Source: Nocardia inohanensis NBRC 100128
Lineage (GTDB): Bacteria; Actinomycetota; Actinomycetes; Mycobacteriales; Mycobacteriaceae
Length of the DNA: 64,000 bases
Direction: 5' to 3'
NCBI RefSeq assembly: GCF_001612945.1
Contig: NZ_BDBK01000001.1
Span: forward strand, 372,001 to 436,000
In this document: positions 1 to 8,596 of the stretch, one piece after another
Layout: every line of letters begins with the position of its first letter
Position numbering within the stretch: the stretch's first letter is position 1
Notes under the pieces: model-generated
The model's database searches: none
The model's input: only the letters and a program-made list of their open reading frames with translations
What the model was told of the DNA's origin: nothing
Made by a program: the position numbers and the translations under genes

Positions 1-27
1 ATCCCGCCACGCCGAGGGGAGCGGAGG

Positions 28-1062
28 TCAGGAACGCACGGTCGCGCGACCCCGGTGCAGACGTCCGAAATGTCCGGGTGACTGGCCCTTCCAGGTGCGG
101 AAGGCCGAGGCGAAGGCGGAGGTGCTGGCGTAGCCGAGGCGTTCGGCGGCCTGCTCCACGGTGAGCCCGGCGATGAGCAGCTCCTCGGCCAGCATGCCGA
201 CCGTCTCGGTGCTGAGCTCGCGGAAGGTGGTGCCCTCCTCGGAGAGCCGGCGGCGCAGGGTGCGCACGCTGACATCCAGGTCGGCGGCGATGCGGGCCTG
301 GTCGGCGGAGCCGCCGTGGCGGATGAGTAGCTGGCGCACCCGGCCGCTGAGACCGCTGCGGCTGCGGCGGGATTCCATCAGGTCGTTGCATTGCTGTTCG
401 TAGAACCGGGCGGTCGACATATTCGATTGCGGGAGCGGGGTTTCCAGGGTGACGGCCTGGAAACCGATCCGCGACACCGGCTGCGAGAAGACGACCTCCT
501 CGACGCCGAAGACCGCGCCGAACATCTCGTAGATGGGATGGGCCTCCACGTACAGCTCCACGCGCACGGCCGGCAGCCGGATGGGGATGAGGTCCTGCTG
601 GATGGTGGCGATGGCGGCCAGATCGCGTTCCAGGGCGAAGCGGCGGATATCGGCGGGCAGCGCGGTGTCGTCGCGCACCACCCACACCACCTCGCCCTTG
701 TCCTCGAGGTAGTGGTGCGCGGTGCTGAACGACAGATCGGCGTAGCGCAGTGCGATATCCATGGCGTGCCGCAGGTTCGCGCTGCTCATCAACGCGAAGC
801 CGAGCACGCCCAGCGACGGCGGATGGCAGAGCAGTCCGGCCAGCAGGCCGAGGCCCGGTTCGTCCTTGATGCCCTCCACCACATTGCGCATGACCAGGCA
901 TTCCTGGATCCAGGTGATCTCACAGGACGGGTCGCGCAGGTCCAGCTCCCGGATCCCGCTGTCCCGCAGGACGCTTCGCATCTCCAGCCCGCGGCCGAGG
1001 GCGAAATCGGCGAGGAGAGCCGTGCTGGTGATGGAACGCAGTTGCGCCAACTCTTCCGTCAC
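28..1062 (-). CDS. AraC-family transcriptional regulator
   Basis: Cytoplasmic DNA-binding regulator of 344 residues. The N-terminal two thirds (about 20-205) resemble the arabinose-binding-like domain of OruR/ArgR-type AraC regulators. The C-terminal 90 residues hold two helix-turn-helix units, with DVSVRTLRRRL near 262-272 and LGYASTSAFASAFRTWKG near 308-325, the typical second-helix signature ending in SPGHF. It is divergent from the aldehyde dehydrogenase that begins near 1259, so the shared 196-base gap is a plausible target. The effector is unknown. Family call is secure, target is inference. Confidence 0.9.
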   Translation of the reverse strand: MTEELAQLRSITSTALLADFALGRGLEMRSVLRDSGIRELDLRDPSCEITWIQECLVMRNVVEGIKDEPGLGLLAGLLCHPPSLGVLGFALMSSANLRHAMDIALRYADLSFSTAHHYLEDKGEVVWVVRDDTALPADIRRFALERDLAAIATIQQDLIPIRLPAVRVELYVEAHPIYEMFGAVFGVEEVVFSQPVSRIGFQAVTLETPLPQSNMSTARFYEQQCNDLMESRRSRSGLSGRVRQLLIRHGGSADQARIAADLDVSVRTLRRRLSEEGTTFRELSTETVGMLAEELLIAGLTVEQAAERLGYASTSAFASAFRTWKGQSPGHFGRLHRGRATVRS

Positions 1063-1258
1063 TCAGGCAGTCTCGCAAACTTTCGGCGTTCGCATGGCCG
1101 TTACCGGCGGGTAGGTTGCCTGGCGGCGGCCCATATTCGGTGATTGATGGCCTATTGCGGACTGTTCGCTCGAAACCCTCAGCCATACGGTGTGATTCAT
1201 GCGCAGCGCGCAACCAACACAGACCCGGGACTCGGTTTCCGGAAAGGTCCATCCAGCG

Positions 1259-2524
1259 ATGCTCACCGTGATCGCACCCGCCGACGGCCGGGTGCTCGAC
1301 ACCATTGCCACGGATTCGCCTGCCCAGGTACACCGTACGGTGGAACGGCTGCGGGACAATGCGGCGCTATGGCGGTCGCTGGGCGTGGTCGGGCGGGTGC
1401 ACTGGATCGGGGCCTTCCGAAACTGGTTGCTGGACAATCGGGATGAGATCATCGCGCTGCTCGGGCGGGAAACCGGTAAGGCGGAATCGGAGACCGAGGC
1501 GGAGTTCCTGCTCGCCCTCGAAGCCGTCGACCACTTCCGCACGCACGCAGCCGAATTCCTGGGCGGGCGGCAGATCCCGGAATCACCGCGGCCGGGCGCG
1601 AGTATGCAACTGGCCATCGCCAATCACTCGTGCGAGGTGGTGGGGGTGATCGGCCCGTGGACCTACCCGCTCGCGCTCGCCATGTTCGATGCCATGCCCG
1701 CGCTCATGGCCGGTGCGGCGGTGGTGGTGAAACCCTCCTCGGCGACCCCGCTCACCCTGCGCGCGGTCACCGCCGGCTGGGCGAGGCTCGGCGCCCCAGC
1801 GGTTTTCGAGACCGTGGCCGGGCACGACGCCGGGCCCGCGGTGCTGGACAGCGTGGACTACGTGCGCTTCACCGGGAGCATGGAGACCGGCAAGGTGGTG
1901 GCGCTGCGCGCGGCCGCCCGGCTCATCCCCTGCTGCCTGGACCTGGGCGGAAAATCGACCGCCATCGTGCTCGCCGACGCCGACCTCGATCAGGCGGCGG
2001 CCTGTATCGCTCTGGGTGGGCTGGCGAACAACGGGCAAAGCTGCAATTGCATCGAACGGGTGTATGTCGAGACCGACGTCTACGACAGGTTCCTCGGCAA
2101 ACTGGCAGCCGAGGCCGCCGCCTTCGGGCCGATCGCCGACGACGAGGCCGGAACCGGGGTGATGACCTCCGCCGCCCAGGTCGCCCTCATCCGCGATCAA
2201 GTCCGCGACGCCTTGCTCAAGGGTGCGACGCTGCACTGCGGCGGCACCGGAGGCGGTAACTACTTCGAACCCACCGTGCTCGGCGACGCCGACGCCACCA
2301 TGACGGTGCTGACCCATCAGACCCTCGGCCCCGTGCTGCCCGTGGTTCGCGTCGCCGACGCGCGCGAGGCATTCGACCTCGCGCTCCGCACACCCACCGG
2401 TCCCTCGGTGAGCATCTGGACCACCGACGTCACCGCCGGCGCCGGAGCCGTCTCCCGCTTCGCCCCCGCCCGTGTCGGCATCAACGACGTGTCGGTGCAC
2501 GTGGCGCGGCCCAGCCTGCACTGA
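1259..2524 (+). CDS. Aldehyde dehydrogenase family protein, short form
   Basis: NAD(P)-dependent aldehyde dehydrogenase fold, 421 residues; an upstream in-frame ATG at 1199 would add 20 residues. The catalytic cysteine is Cys262 in NNGQSCNC and the conserved VKPSSATPL and FTGSMETGK segments are present. Two oddities: the usual general-base glutamate of the ELGGK motif is an aspartate here (Asp228, in LDLGGK, with the normal 34-residue spacing to Cys262), and the protein stops at INDVSVH, without the usual PFGG-K-SG-GR tail of about 40-50 residues. It may be a specialised or damaged enzyme. The substrate cannot be told. Confidence 0.85.
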   Translation: MLTVIAPADGRVLDTIATDSPAQVHRTVERLRDNAALWRSLGVVGRVHWIGAFRNWLLDNRDEIIALLGRETGKAESETEAEFLLALEAVDHFRTHAAEFLGGRQIPESPRPGASMQLAIANHSCEVVGVIGPWTYPLALAMFDAMPALMAGAAVVVKPSSATPLTLRAVTAGWARLGAPAVFETVAGHDAGPAVLDSVDYVRFTGSMETGKVVALRAAARLIPCCLDLGGKSTAIVLADADLDQAAACIALGGLANNGQSCNCIERVYVETDVYDRFLGKLAAEAAAFGPIADDEAGTGVMTSAAQVALIRDQVRDALLKGATLHCGGTGGGNYFEPTVLGDADATMTVLTHQTLGPVLPVVRVADAREAFDLALRTPTGPSVSIWTTDVTAGAGAVSRFAPARVGINDVSVHVARPSLH

Positions 2525-2606
2525 AAAGCTGTGCCGGACAAAGATTCGAGCGGTAGGCCGGGCGGTAACGACACGCCGCCACGCGGGCTGCTCTAGTTTG
2601 GATCGA

Positions 2607-2978
2607 ATGGAGACCTCAGCACAGACGCCGAATGCGCTGGTACACATCTGCACTCGTGCGGAGTGGGAGGCGGCGCGGCCGACGGGGGAGTACCGCGCGC
2701 CCTCGCTGGCGGAGGTCGGGTTCATTCACCTGTCCGCGCCGTATCAAGCCCATTTCCCGGCGAACCGGATCTTCGCGGGGCGGCAGGATCTGGTGCTGCT
2801 GCACCTGGATCCGACTCGGCTCGAATCGCCGGTGAAGTGGGAGCCGGGGGTGCCGACCGATCCGCAGTCGATGCTCTTCCCGCACCTGTACGGGCCGTTG
2901 CCGGTGGCCGCCGTCATCGAGGTGACCGAGTTCCGGCCCGGTCCGGACGGCACTTTCGCCCCGCTGCCGACCGCCTGA
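2607..2978 (+). CDS. DUF952 family protein
   Basis: Small cytoplasmic protein of 123 residues. It shows the DUF952 pattern: an N-terminal LVHICTRAEWEAA, the central GFIHLSAPYQ, then LVLLHLDPTRL and a C-terminal PHLYGPLPVAAV. The fold is related to glutathione S-transferase-like or ADP-ribosylation-like small proteins, and no reaction is established for the family. I chose the ATG at 2607 because the conserved block begins nine codons later. It lies between the dehydrogenase and the KhtT/KhtU pair without overlap. Confidence 0.8.
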   Translation: METSAQTPNALVHICTRAEWEAARPTGEYRAPSLAEVGFIHLSAPYQAHFPANRIFAGRQDLVLLHLDPTRLESPVKWEPGVPTDPQSMLFPHLYGPLPVAAVIEVTEFRPGPDGTFAPLPTA

Positions 2979-3039
2979 ATTGTCCGGTGCGCCCCCCGTG
3001 TTCCACCGGCATGTGAGCGCGGTGTCTTAGGCTGGACGA

Positions 3040-3522
3040 GTGAACGTCGATGTGACAGCGCTGCCCGGGATCGGTGTGCGGAAGGACTTCGAGGTGCGGT
3101 CCGGTCGCCGGATCGGTGTGGTGGCGCACCGGGACGGGGCGATCGATCTGATCATCTCGCAGCGGGACGATCCGGACGCTTGCCTGGCGCAGGTGCCGCT
3201 GACCACCGACGAGGCCGCGGTGTTGGCCAATCTACTGGGCGCTCCGCAATTGGTGGAGCGGCTCAAGGACGAACACTCCGACCTACCCGGGATCACCACC
3301 CGGCAGCTGCCCATCGGTGGTGATTCCCCCTATCGCGGGCGCATGCTCGGCGAGACCGGGATGCGTACCCGCACCAAGGCGTCGATCGTCGCGGTCATGC
3401 GGGCCGGGCAGTTACATCCTTCGCCGGGACCGGACTTCGTGCTCGACTCCGGGGATCTGCTGGTCGTTGTCGGTACCCCGCACGGCCTGGACGCGGCCGC
3501 GCGGCTCCTGGCCGACGGCTGA
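3040..3522 (+). CDS. Cation:proton antiporter regulatory subunit, KhtT-like
   Basis: 160 residues, GTG start. The C-terminal half is a TrkA-C (RCK-C) ligand-binding domain, with RTKASIVAVMRAGQL and the closing DLLVVVGTPHGLDAAARLL. The N-terminal half resembles the KhtT N-domain. In characterised KhtTU pairs this subunit gates a K+/H+ antiporter in response to nucleotide or pH. The gene ends 5 bases before the antiporter gene, so the two are almost certainly co-transcribed and form one complex at the inner face of the membrane. Confidence 0.85.
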   Translation: MNVDVTALPGIGVRKDFEVRSGRRIGVVAHRDGAIDLIISQRDDPDACLAQVPLTTDEAAVLANLLGAPQLVERLKDEHSDLPGITTRQLPIGGDSPYRGRMLGETGMRTRTKASIVAVMRAGQLHPSPGPDFVLDSGDLLVVVGTPHGLDAAARLLADG

Positions 3523-3527
3523 GCGCG

Positions 3528-4712
3528 GTGGATTCAGCCGGCCTAGCCCTGATCGAACTCGGCGCGATCTTGTTCGTGCTCGGCATGATGGGGCGGGTCG
3601 CGGGACGCTTCGGCATGTCCCCGATCCCGCTCTATCTGCTGGGCGGATTGTTCTTCGGCACCGGCGGCGTGGTCGAGATGCGCGCCGCCGCCGACTTCGG
3701 CCATCTGGCCGGTGAGATCGGCGTGGTGCTGCTGCTCCTGCTGCTCGGATTGGAGTACACCGCAGCCGAATTGGTGACCGGGCTGCGGCGTTCGTGGCTG
3801 GCGGGCCTGCTGGATATCGTCGCCAATGCCACGCCGGGCGCACTGGTGGCGCTGCTGCTGGGCTGGGGCCCGGTCGGTGCGGTCACCATGGCGGGCGTCA
3901 CCTACATCTCCTCCTCGGGCATCGTCGCCAAGGTCCTCAACGACCTCGGCCGCCTGGGTAACCGCGAAACTCCGGTCATCCTGTCGATCCTGGTCTTCGA
4001 GGATCTGGCCATGGCCCTCTATCTGCCGATCCTCACCATGGTGCTGGCGGGCGTCGGCTTCCTGGCCGGGATGAAATCGCTCGGCATCGCCCTGCTCGCC
4101 ATCACCGTCGTGCTCGTGGTCGCCTTGCGCTACGGCCGCTACGTTTCCGCGCTGGTGGACAGCAACGATCCGGAAGTGTTCCTGCTCAAGCTGCTCGGCG
4201 CGGCGCTGCTGGTCTCGGGCGTGGCGTCGGCGCTGAACGTGTCGGCGGGCGTGGGCGCCTTCCTGCTCGGCATCGCCATCTCGGGATCGACCGCGCACGA
4301 GGCCGCGAAACTACTGGAACCGCTGCGAGATCTGTTCGCCGCCATCTTCTTCGTGGCCTTCGGGCTCAATACCGATCCGAAGGCGATTCCGCCCGTGCTC
4401 GCCTGGGCGGTGGCCCTGGCGCTGATCACCGCGCTCACCAAGATCGGCACGGGCTGGTGGGCGGCGCAGCGCCAGGGCATCCGCCGCATGGGCCGCGCGC
4501 GAGCCGGAGCCGCCCTGGTGGCGCGCGGCGAGTTCTCCATCGTCATTGCCGCGCTGGCGGTTTCGAAGGGCGTGGACGAGGAGCTGGCCGCGCTGGCCTC
4601 GGCCTACGTGCTATTGATGGCCATTATCGGCCCGATCGCCGCCCGGCTGGTCGAGCCGGCTGTCCGGTTCGTCCAGCGCACCCCGCCCAGCCCGGACCCG
4701 GTCGGGCGCTGA
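3528..4712 (+). CDS. Cation:proton antiporter, CPA2 family, KhtU-like
   Basis: Membrane transporter of 394 residues with about 12 hydrophobic segments, GTG start. Typical CPA2 features are seen: GGVVEMRAAADFGHLAGEIGVV, the unwound-helix region LVFEDLAMALYLPIL with the acidic residues of the ion path, and a C-terminal GEFSIVIAALAV. It follows the KhtT-like gene by 5 bases. Likely role: K+ (or another monovalent cation) efflux in exchange for protons. Its last 102 bases overlap the convergent rhomboid-like gene. Confidence 0.88.
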   Translation: MDSAGLALIELGAILFVLGMMGRVAGRFGMSPIPLYLLGGLFFGTGGVVEMRAAADFGHLAGEIGVVLLLLLLGLEYTAAELVTGLRRSWLAGLLDIVANATPGALVALLLGWGPVGAVTMAGVTYISSSGIVAKVLNDLGRLGNRETPVILSILVFEDLAMALYLPILTMVLAGVGFLAGMKSLGIALLAITVVLVVALRYGRYVSALVDSNDPEVFLLKLLGAALLVSGVASALNVSAGVGAFLLGIAISGSTAHEAAKLLEPLRDLFAAIFFVAFGLNTDPKAIPPVLAWAVALALITALTKIGTGWWAAQRQGIRRMGRARAGAALVARGEFSIVIAALAVSKGVDEELAALASAYVLLMAIIGPIAARLVEPAVRFVQRTPPSPDPVGR

Positions 4713-5426
4713 GCTCGCCAGCCGCCGCGACACCTTCACCGCGATCGCGCCCGTCACGAAACCGATGACGAGCGCGAAGAAATGGCCGTAATCGGTGAAG
4801 GTGCGCCCGTGCCACAGCGCGTAGGCGTAGTAGCAGACCAGCCCGCCCGCCCAGATCCAGCGGGCCGGGCCGCGCAACCGGAACGCCAGCACGGCCAGCA
4901 TCGCCGAAATGCCGTAGCTGGGACCCACATCCGAGGCGAAGGCCACCCGCACCGGAATCAGATCCCGGTCGATGCGCCGTGAGATACCCACCACGGTCAG
5001 CACGGTCGCGCCGATATGCCCGATCGCCACCACCAGCATCCAGCGCAGCGAACCCAGCCAGCGTTCGGCCAGCGCCAGCAGCGTGAGCAGGATGAGAATG
5101 TCGCCCCACGGGAAGCCGCCATCGGTCCAGAAGGCGGAGGCGACCAGCACCTGGATCGGATCCCGCTGCATATTGCGCAGATTCGTGGAGGCCGACAGGA
5201 TCAGCCGCCGCCCGACCATGTCGCTCGCGCCCCGCAGCGTCCACCAGGTGACGAAGAGGGTGAAGGCGTAGGCGATGCTGGCGGGCGCCACGGCCAGCAC
5301 ATCGCGATACTCGGCGACGGCCCGGCGCAGTCGCCGCGGACGTCCCCACCAAGCGCGCAGCGCATGGAATTCGGTGCGCGGATCGACGGTGCGCAGCCAG
5401 GGTGGCTGATAGCCGGCCAATGCCAT
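4611..5426 (-). CDS. Rhomboid-like membrane protein
   Basis: 271 residues with six or so hydrophobic segments. The segment GPSYGISAM resembles the serine motif (G-x-S) of rhomboid helix 4, and TDYGHFFALVIGFVTG resembles the histidine helix 6 with its glycine spacing, so an intramembrane serine protease is possible. No extra soluble domain is seen. An upstream ATG at 5465 would add 13 residues. The 3' end runs 102 bases into the convergent antiporter gene; both reading frames look genuine to their ends. The function is not known. Confidence 0.7.
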   Translation of the reverse strand: MALAGYQPPWLRTVDPRTEFHALRAWWGRPRRLRRAVAEYRDVLAVAPASIAYAFTLFVTWWTLRGASDMVGRRLILSASTNLRNMQRDPIQVLVASAFWTDGGFPWGDILILLTLLALAERWLGSLRWMLVVAIGHIGATVLTVVGISRRIDRDLIPVRVAFASDVGPSYGISAMLAVLAFRLRGPARWIWAGGLVCYYAYALWHGRTFTDYGHFFALVIGFVTGAIAVKVSRRLASSAPDRVRAGRGALDEPDSRLDQPGGDRADNGHQ

Positions 5427-5486
5427 CGGTCGATCGTATCGCGAGGTCAAAAGCGTGCTGTGCAAGCGCGATCGGCTCGTCAGACG

Positions 5487-5561
5487 TAACGCGCGTTAAT
5501 CCCCGGGGAAAACCTCGGTTACCTCCGAGCAACATGAGTGCGGAGGATCGGGGAGGTAACC
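5487..5561. promoter_or_regulatory. Palindromes upstream of the ethanolamine operon
   Basis: A perfect 12-bp palindrome TAACGCGCGTTA lies at 5487-5498. A 10-bp inverted repeat follows, GGTTACCTCC at 5517-5526 and GGAGGTAACC at 5552-5561. Both sit in the gap between the rhomboid-like gene and the permease gene, 50-125 bases before the permease start. A regulator site or a leader hairpin is likely; no regulator gene is adjacent to the operon. Confidence 0.45.
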
Positions 5562-5610
5562 CTTTCCTGGGCGCTTGCTCAGGTCGAGTGCGAGGAGTGC
5601 CACCCACCTC

Positions 5611-7026
5611 ATGACGACCGCGACCCGAACGGCCCCGGCCCCCGACGACTATCTCGCCAAGCGCACGCTGCGGACCGGATCGGCCGGGTGGTTACTGCTC
5701 GCCGGGCTCGGCGTCAGCTATGTGATCTCCGGGGATTACTCGGGATGGAATTTCGGTCTCGCCCAAGGCGGATTCGGCGGGATGCTCATCGCCACCGTGC
5801 TCATCGCGGGCATGTACCTGGCCATGGTGCTCGGGATGGCCGAGCTGTCGGCGGCGCTGCCCGCGGCCGGCGGCGGTTACACCTTCGCGCGGCGGGCGCT
5901 CGGACCGTGGGGCGGATTCGCCACGGGCGCGGCCGTTCTCATCGAATACGCGATCGCGCCGGCGGCCATCGCCACCTTCATCGGCGGCTATGTGGAGTCG
6001 CTGCACCTGTTCGGGATCACCGACGGCTGGTGGGTGTACCTGGCGGTGTACGCGGTGTTCATCGCGATCCATCTGACCGGGGCGGGGGAGGCGTTGAAGG
6101 TGATGTGCGCCATCACCGTGGTCGCCCTGCTCGGGCTCGGAGTGTTCGCGGTCGCGGCGTGGGGCGAGTTCGATCTCGCCAACCTCACCGATATCCCCGC
6201 CGACCCGAATGCCGTTGGCAGCTCGTCGTTCCTGCCGTCCGGCGCGTTCGGGATCTGGGCGGCGGTGCCGTTCGCCATCTGGTTCTTCCTCGCCGTCGAA
6301 GGCGTGCCGCTGGCCGCGGAGGAGGCGCGGGAACCGGAGAAGAACGTGCCCAAGGGGATCATCGCGGCCATGCTGGTGCTGCTGGTGACATCGGGCACGG
6401 TGCTGGTGCTCTCCACCGGAGCGCTCGGCGCGGACCAGCTTTCGCGGTCGGGGAACCCGCTGGTGGAGGCGCTGGGCAGTTCCGGCGCGGCCACGGTCGT
6501 GAACTACATCGGGCTGGCGGGGCTGGTAGCGAGCTTCTTCTCGATCGTGTACGCCTACTCGCGGCAGACCTTCGCGCTGTCGCGCGCGGGATATCTGCCG
6601 ACCAGCCTGTCGGTGACCAATGCGCGCAAGGCTCCCGTGCTCGCGCTGATCGTGCCGGGCGTCATCGGATTCGGGCTCTCGCTCACCGGTGAAGGCGCGA
6701 TGCTGTTGAACATGGCCGTGTTCGGCGCGGCCGTCAGCTACGTGCTGATAATGGTCAGCCACATCGTGCTGCGGGTCCGGGAACCGGGCATGAAGCGGCC
6801 GTACCGCACCCCCGGCGGCATTGCGACCACCGGATTCGCCCTGGTCGTCGCGTGCGTCGCGGTGGTCGCCACCTTCCTGGTCGATCCGGTCGCCGCCGCT
6901 TGGACGCTCGCCGCGTTCTGCGCGTTCATGCTCTATTTCGGCCTGTACAGCCGGCACCGGCTGGTCGCCAACTCGCCCGACGAGGAGTTCGCCGTGCTGG
7001 CCCGAGCCGAGGAGGAACTCGAATGA
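5611..7026 (+). CDS. eat: Ethanolamine permease, APC superfamily
   Basis: Membrane transporter of 471 residues with about 12 hydrophobic helices. The N-terminal GLGVSYVISGDYSGWNFGL and the loop EGVPLAAEEAREPEKNVPKG are characteristic of ethanolamine permeases of the APC superfamily. The ATG at 5611 was chosen because the conserved part starts just after it; an ATG at 5575 is also in frame. Its stop overlaps the eutB start (ATGA), so uptake and breakdown of ethanolamine are translationally coupled. Confidence 0.92.
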   Translation: MTTATRTAPAPDDYLAKRTLRTGSAGWLLLAGLGVSYVISGDYSGWNFGLAQGGFGGMLIATVLIAGMYLAMVLGMAELSAALPAAGGGYTFARRALGPWGGFATGAAVLIEYAIAPAAIATFIGGYVESLHLFGITDGWWVYLAVYAVFIAIHLTGAGEALKVMCAITVVALLGLGVFAVAAWGEFDLANLTDIPADPNAVGSSSFLPSGAFGIWAAVPFAIWFFLAVEGVPLAAEEAREPEKNVPKGIIAAMLVLLVTSGTVLVLSTGALGADQLSRSGNPLVEALGSSGAATVVNYIGLAGLVASFFSIVYAYSRQTFALSRAGYLPTSLSVTNARKAPVLALIVPGVIGFGLSLTGEGAMLLNMAVFGAAVSYVLIMVSHIVLRVREPGMKRPYRTPGGIATTGFALVVACVAVVATFLVDPVAAAWTLAAFCAFMLYFGLYSRHRLVANSPDEEFAVLARAEEELE

Positions 7027-8432
7027 CGATGTACCACCAGCGCATCGGCGGCACCAACTACACCTTCGACGGGTTGGTCGACCTGCTGGCCAAGGCCACC
7101 CCGCTGCGCAGCGGCGACGAATTGGCCGGGTGCGCAGCGCATTCCGATGCCGAACGGGCCGCGGCGCAGTGGGCGCTCGCGGAGGTGCCGTTGAGCACCT
7201 TCCTCGAGGATCCGGTGGTGCCGTACGAGACCGACGAGGTCACGCGGTTGATCATCGATACCCACGATCGGCTTGCGTTCCAGGCGGTTTCGCATCTCAC
7301 CGTGGGTGGCTTGCGGGACTGGCTGCTCGCGGCGGCCGCCGCGGGTGACGCGCGGTCGCTGGCTGCGGTATCGCCCGGGCTCACGCCCGAAATGGTCGCC
7401 GCCGTAAGCAAACTCATGCGCAACCAGGACCTGATCGCGGTCGCCAAGGCCATCCGGGTCCAGGCCGCGTTCCGCACCACCGTCGGCCTGCCCGGCACCC
7501 TGGCCACGCGGCTGCAACCCAACCATCCCACCGATGATCCGCGCGGTATCGCCGCGGCGGTGCTGGACGGACTGCTGCTCGGCTGCGGGGACGCGGTGAT
7601 CGGCATCAACCCGGCCACCGATTCCCCCTCCGCCACAGCGGATCTGCTGCATCTGCTCGACGAGGTACGGCAGCGTTTCGACATCCCCACCCAATCGTGT
7701 GTGCTCTCGCACGTCACCACCACCATGGGATTGATCGAGGCCGGCGCCCCGGTGGATCTGGTCTTCCAATCCATCGCGGGCACCGAAGGCGCGAATTCCG
7801 GCTTCGGCGTGAACATCTCACTGCTGCGGGAAGCCAACGAAGCCGGGCGCTCGCTGCGTCGCGGCACCGTCGGCGACAATGTCATGTACCTGGAAACCGG
7901 CCAGGGCTCGGCCCTCTCGGCCGGCGCGCACCTGGGCACCGGCGGCATACCGGTAGATCAGCAAACCCTGGAAACCCGTGCCTACGCAGTGGCCCGCGAC
8001 CTCGAACCGCTGCTGGTCAACACGGTCGTCGGCTTCATCGGCCCCGAATACCTCTACGACGGAAAGCAAATCATCCGAGCCGGCCTCGAAGACCACTTCT
8101 GCGGCAAGCTCCTCGGGCTCCCCATGGGCGTCGACGTCTGCTACACCAACCACGCCGAAGCCGACCAGGACGATATGGACACCCTGCTCACCCTGCTGGG
8201 TGCGGCCGGCTGCGCCTTCGTCATCGCCGTCCCCGGCGCCGACGACATCATGCTCGGCTACCAGAGCCTCGCCTACCACGACGCCCTCTACGCCCGCCAA
8301 GTCCTCGGCCTGCGCCCCGCCCCCGAATTCGCCGCCTGGCTGGAGCAGCTCGGCATGCTCGCCCCCGACGGCCGCATCCTGCCCGTCGAACCCCTCACCT
8401 CACCCCTGCGCGCCTTGACGAGCACCCGGTGA
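7023..8432 (+). CDS. eutB: Ethanolamine ammonia-lyase large subunit
   Basis: Adenosylcobalamin-dependent enzyme subunit of 469 residues (usual length about 450-470). With EutC it splits ethanolamine into acetaldehyde and ammonia. Recognisable blocks: SKLMRNQDLI, GCGDAVIGINPATDS, SHVTTTMGLIEAGAPVDL and GLPMGVDVCYTNHAEAD. It starts in the ATGA overlap with the permease gene. No microcompartment shell genes are nearby, as in other actinobacteria that use the enzyme in the cytosol. The short aldehyde dehydrogenase at 1.3 kb is on the same strand but far away, so a link to acetaldehyde removal is only a guess. Confidence 0.95.
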   Translation: MTMYHQRIGGTNYTFDGLVDLLAKATPLRSGDELAGCAAHSDAERAAAQWALAEVPLSTFLEDPVVPYETDEVTRLIIDTHDRLAFQAVSHLTVGGLRDWLLAAAAAGDARSLAAVSPGLTPEMVAAVSKLMRNQDLIAVAKAIRVQAAFRTTVGLPGTLATRLQPNHPTDDPRGIAAAVLDGLLLGCGDAVIGINPATDSPSATADLLHLLDEVRQRFDIPTQSCVLSHVTTTMGLIEAGAPVDLVFQSIAGTEGANSGFGVNISLLREANEAGRSLRRGTVGDNVMYLETGQGSALSAGAHLGTGGIPVDQQTLETRAYAVARDLEPLLVNTVVGFIGPEYLYDGKQIIRAGLEDHFCGKLLGLPMGVDVCYTNHAEADQDDMDTLLTLLGAAGCAFVIAVPGADDIMLGYQSLAYHDALYARQVLGLRPAPEFAAWLEQLGMLAPDGRILPVEPLTSPLRALTSTR

Positions 8433-8596
8433 ACCGCGCATCCCCGCCCTGCCCTGCGGTTCTCGCGCCCGCTTCCAAGACCGCCGGCCGCCGCGCCGAC
8501 CGCGTCGCGGCCCGCCGCTACCTGCGCGCCGCCCATCTGCTGGACAGCGGCTGCGCGATGCACGCGACGCCCGCCGAGGAAGGACCCCTCGAATGA
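8429..8596 (+). CDS. Possible small coupled ORF between eutB and eutC
   Basis: A 55-codon frame that starts with GTG inside the eutB stop (GTGA overlap) and ends inside the eutC start (ATGA overlap). It fills the whole gap between the two subunit genes. The product would be basic and Ala/Arg-rich with no motif I know. The exact overlaps at both ends argue for translation, but Ala/Arg-rich frames are easily produced by GC-rich DNA, so this could be only a translated linker or an artefact. Confidence 0.35.
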   Translation: MNRASPPCPAVLAPASKTAGRRADRVAARRYLRAAHLLDSGCAMHATPAEEGPLE

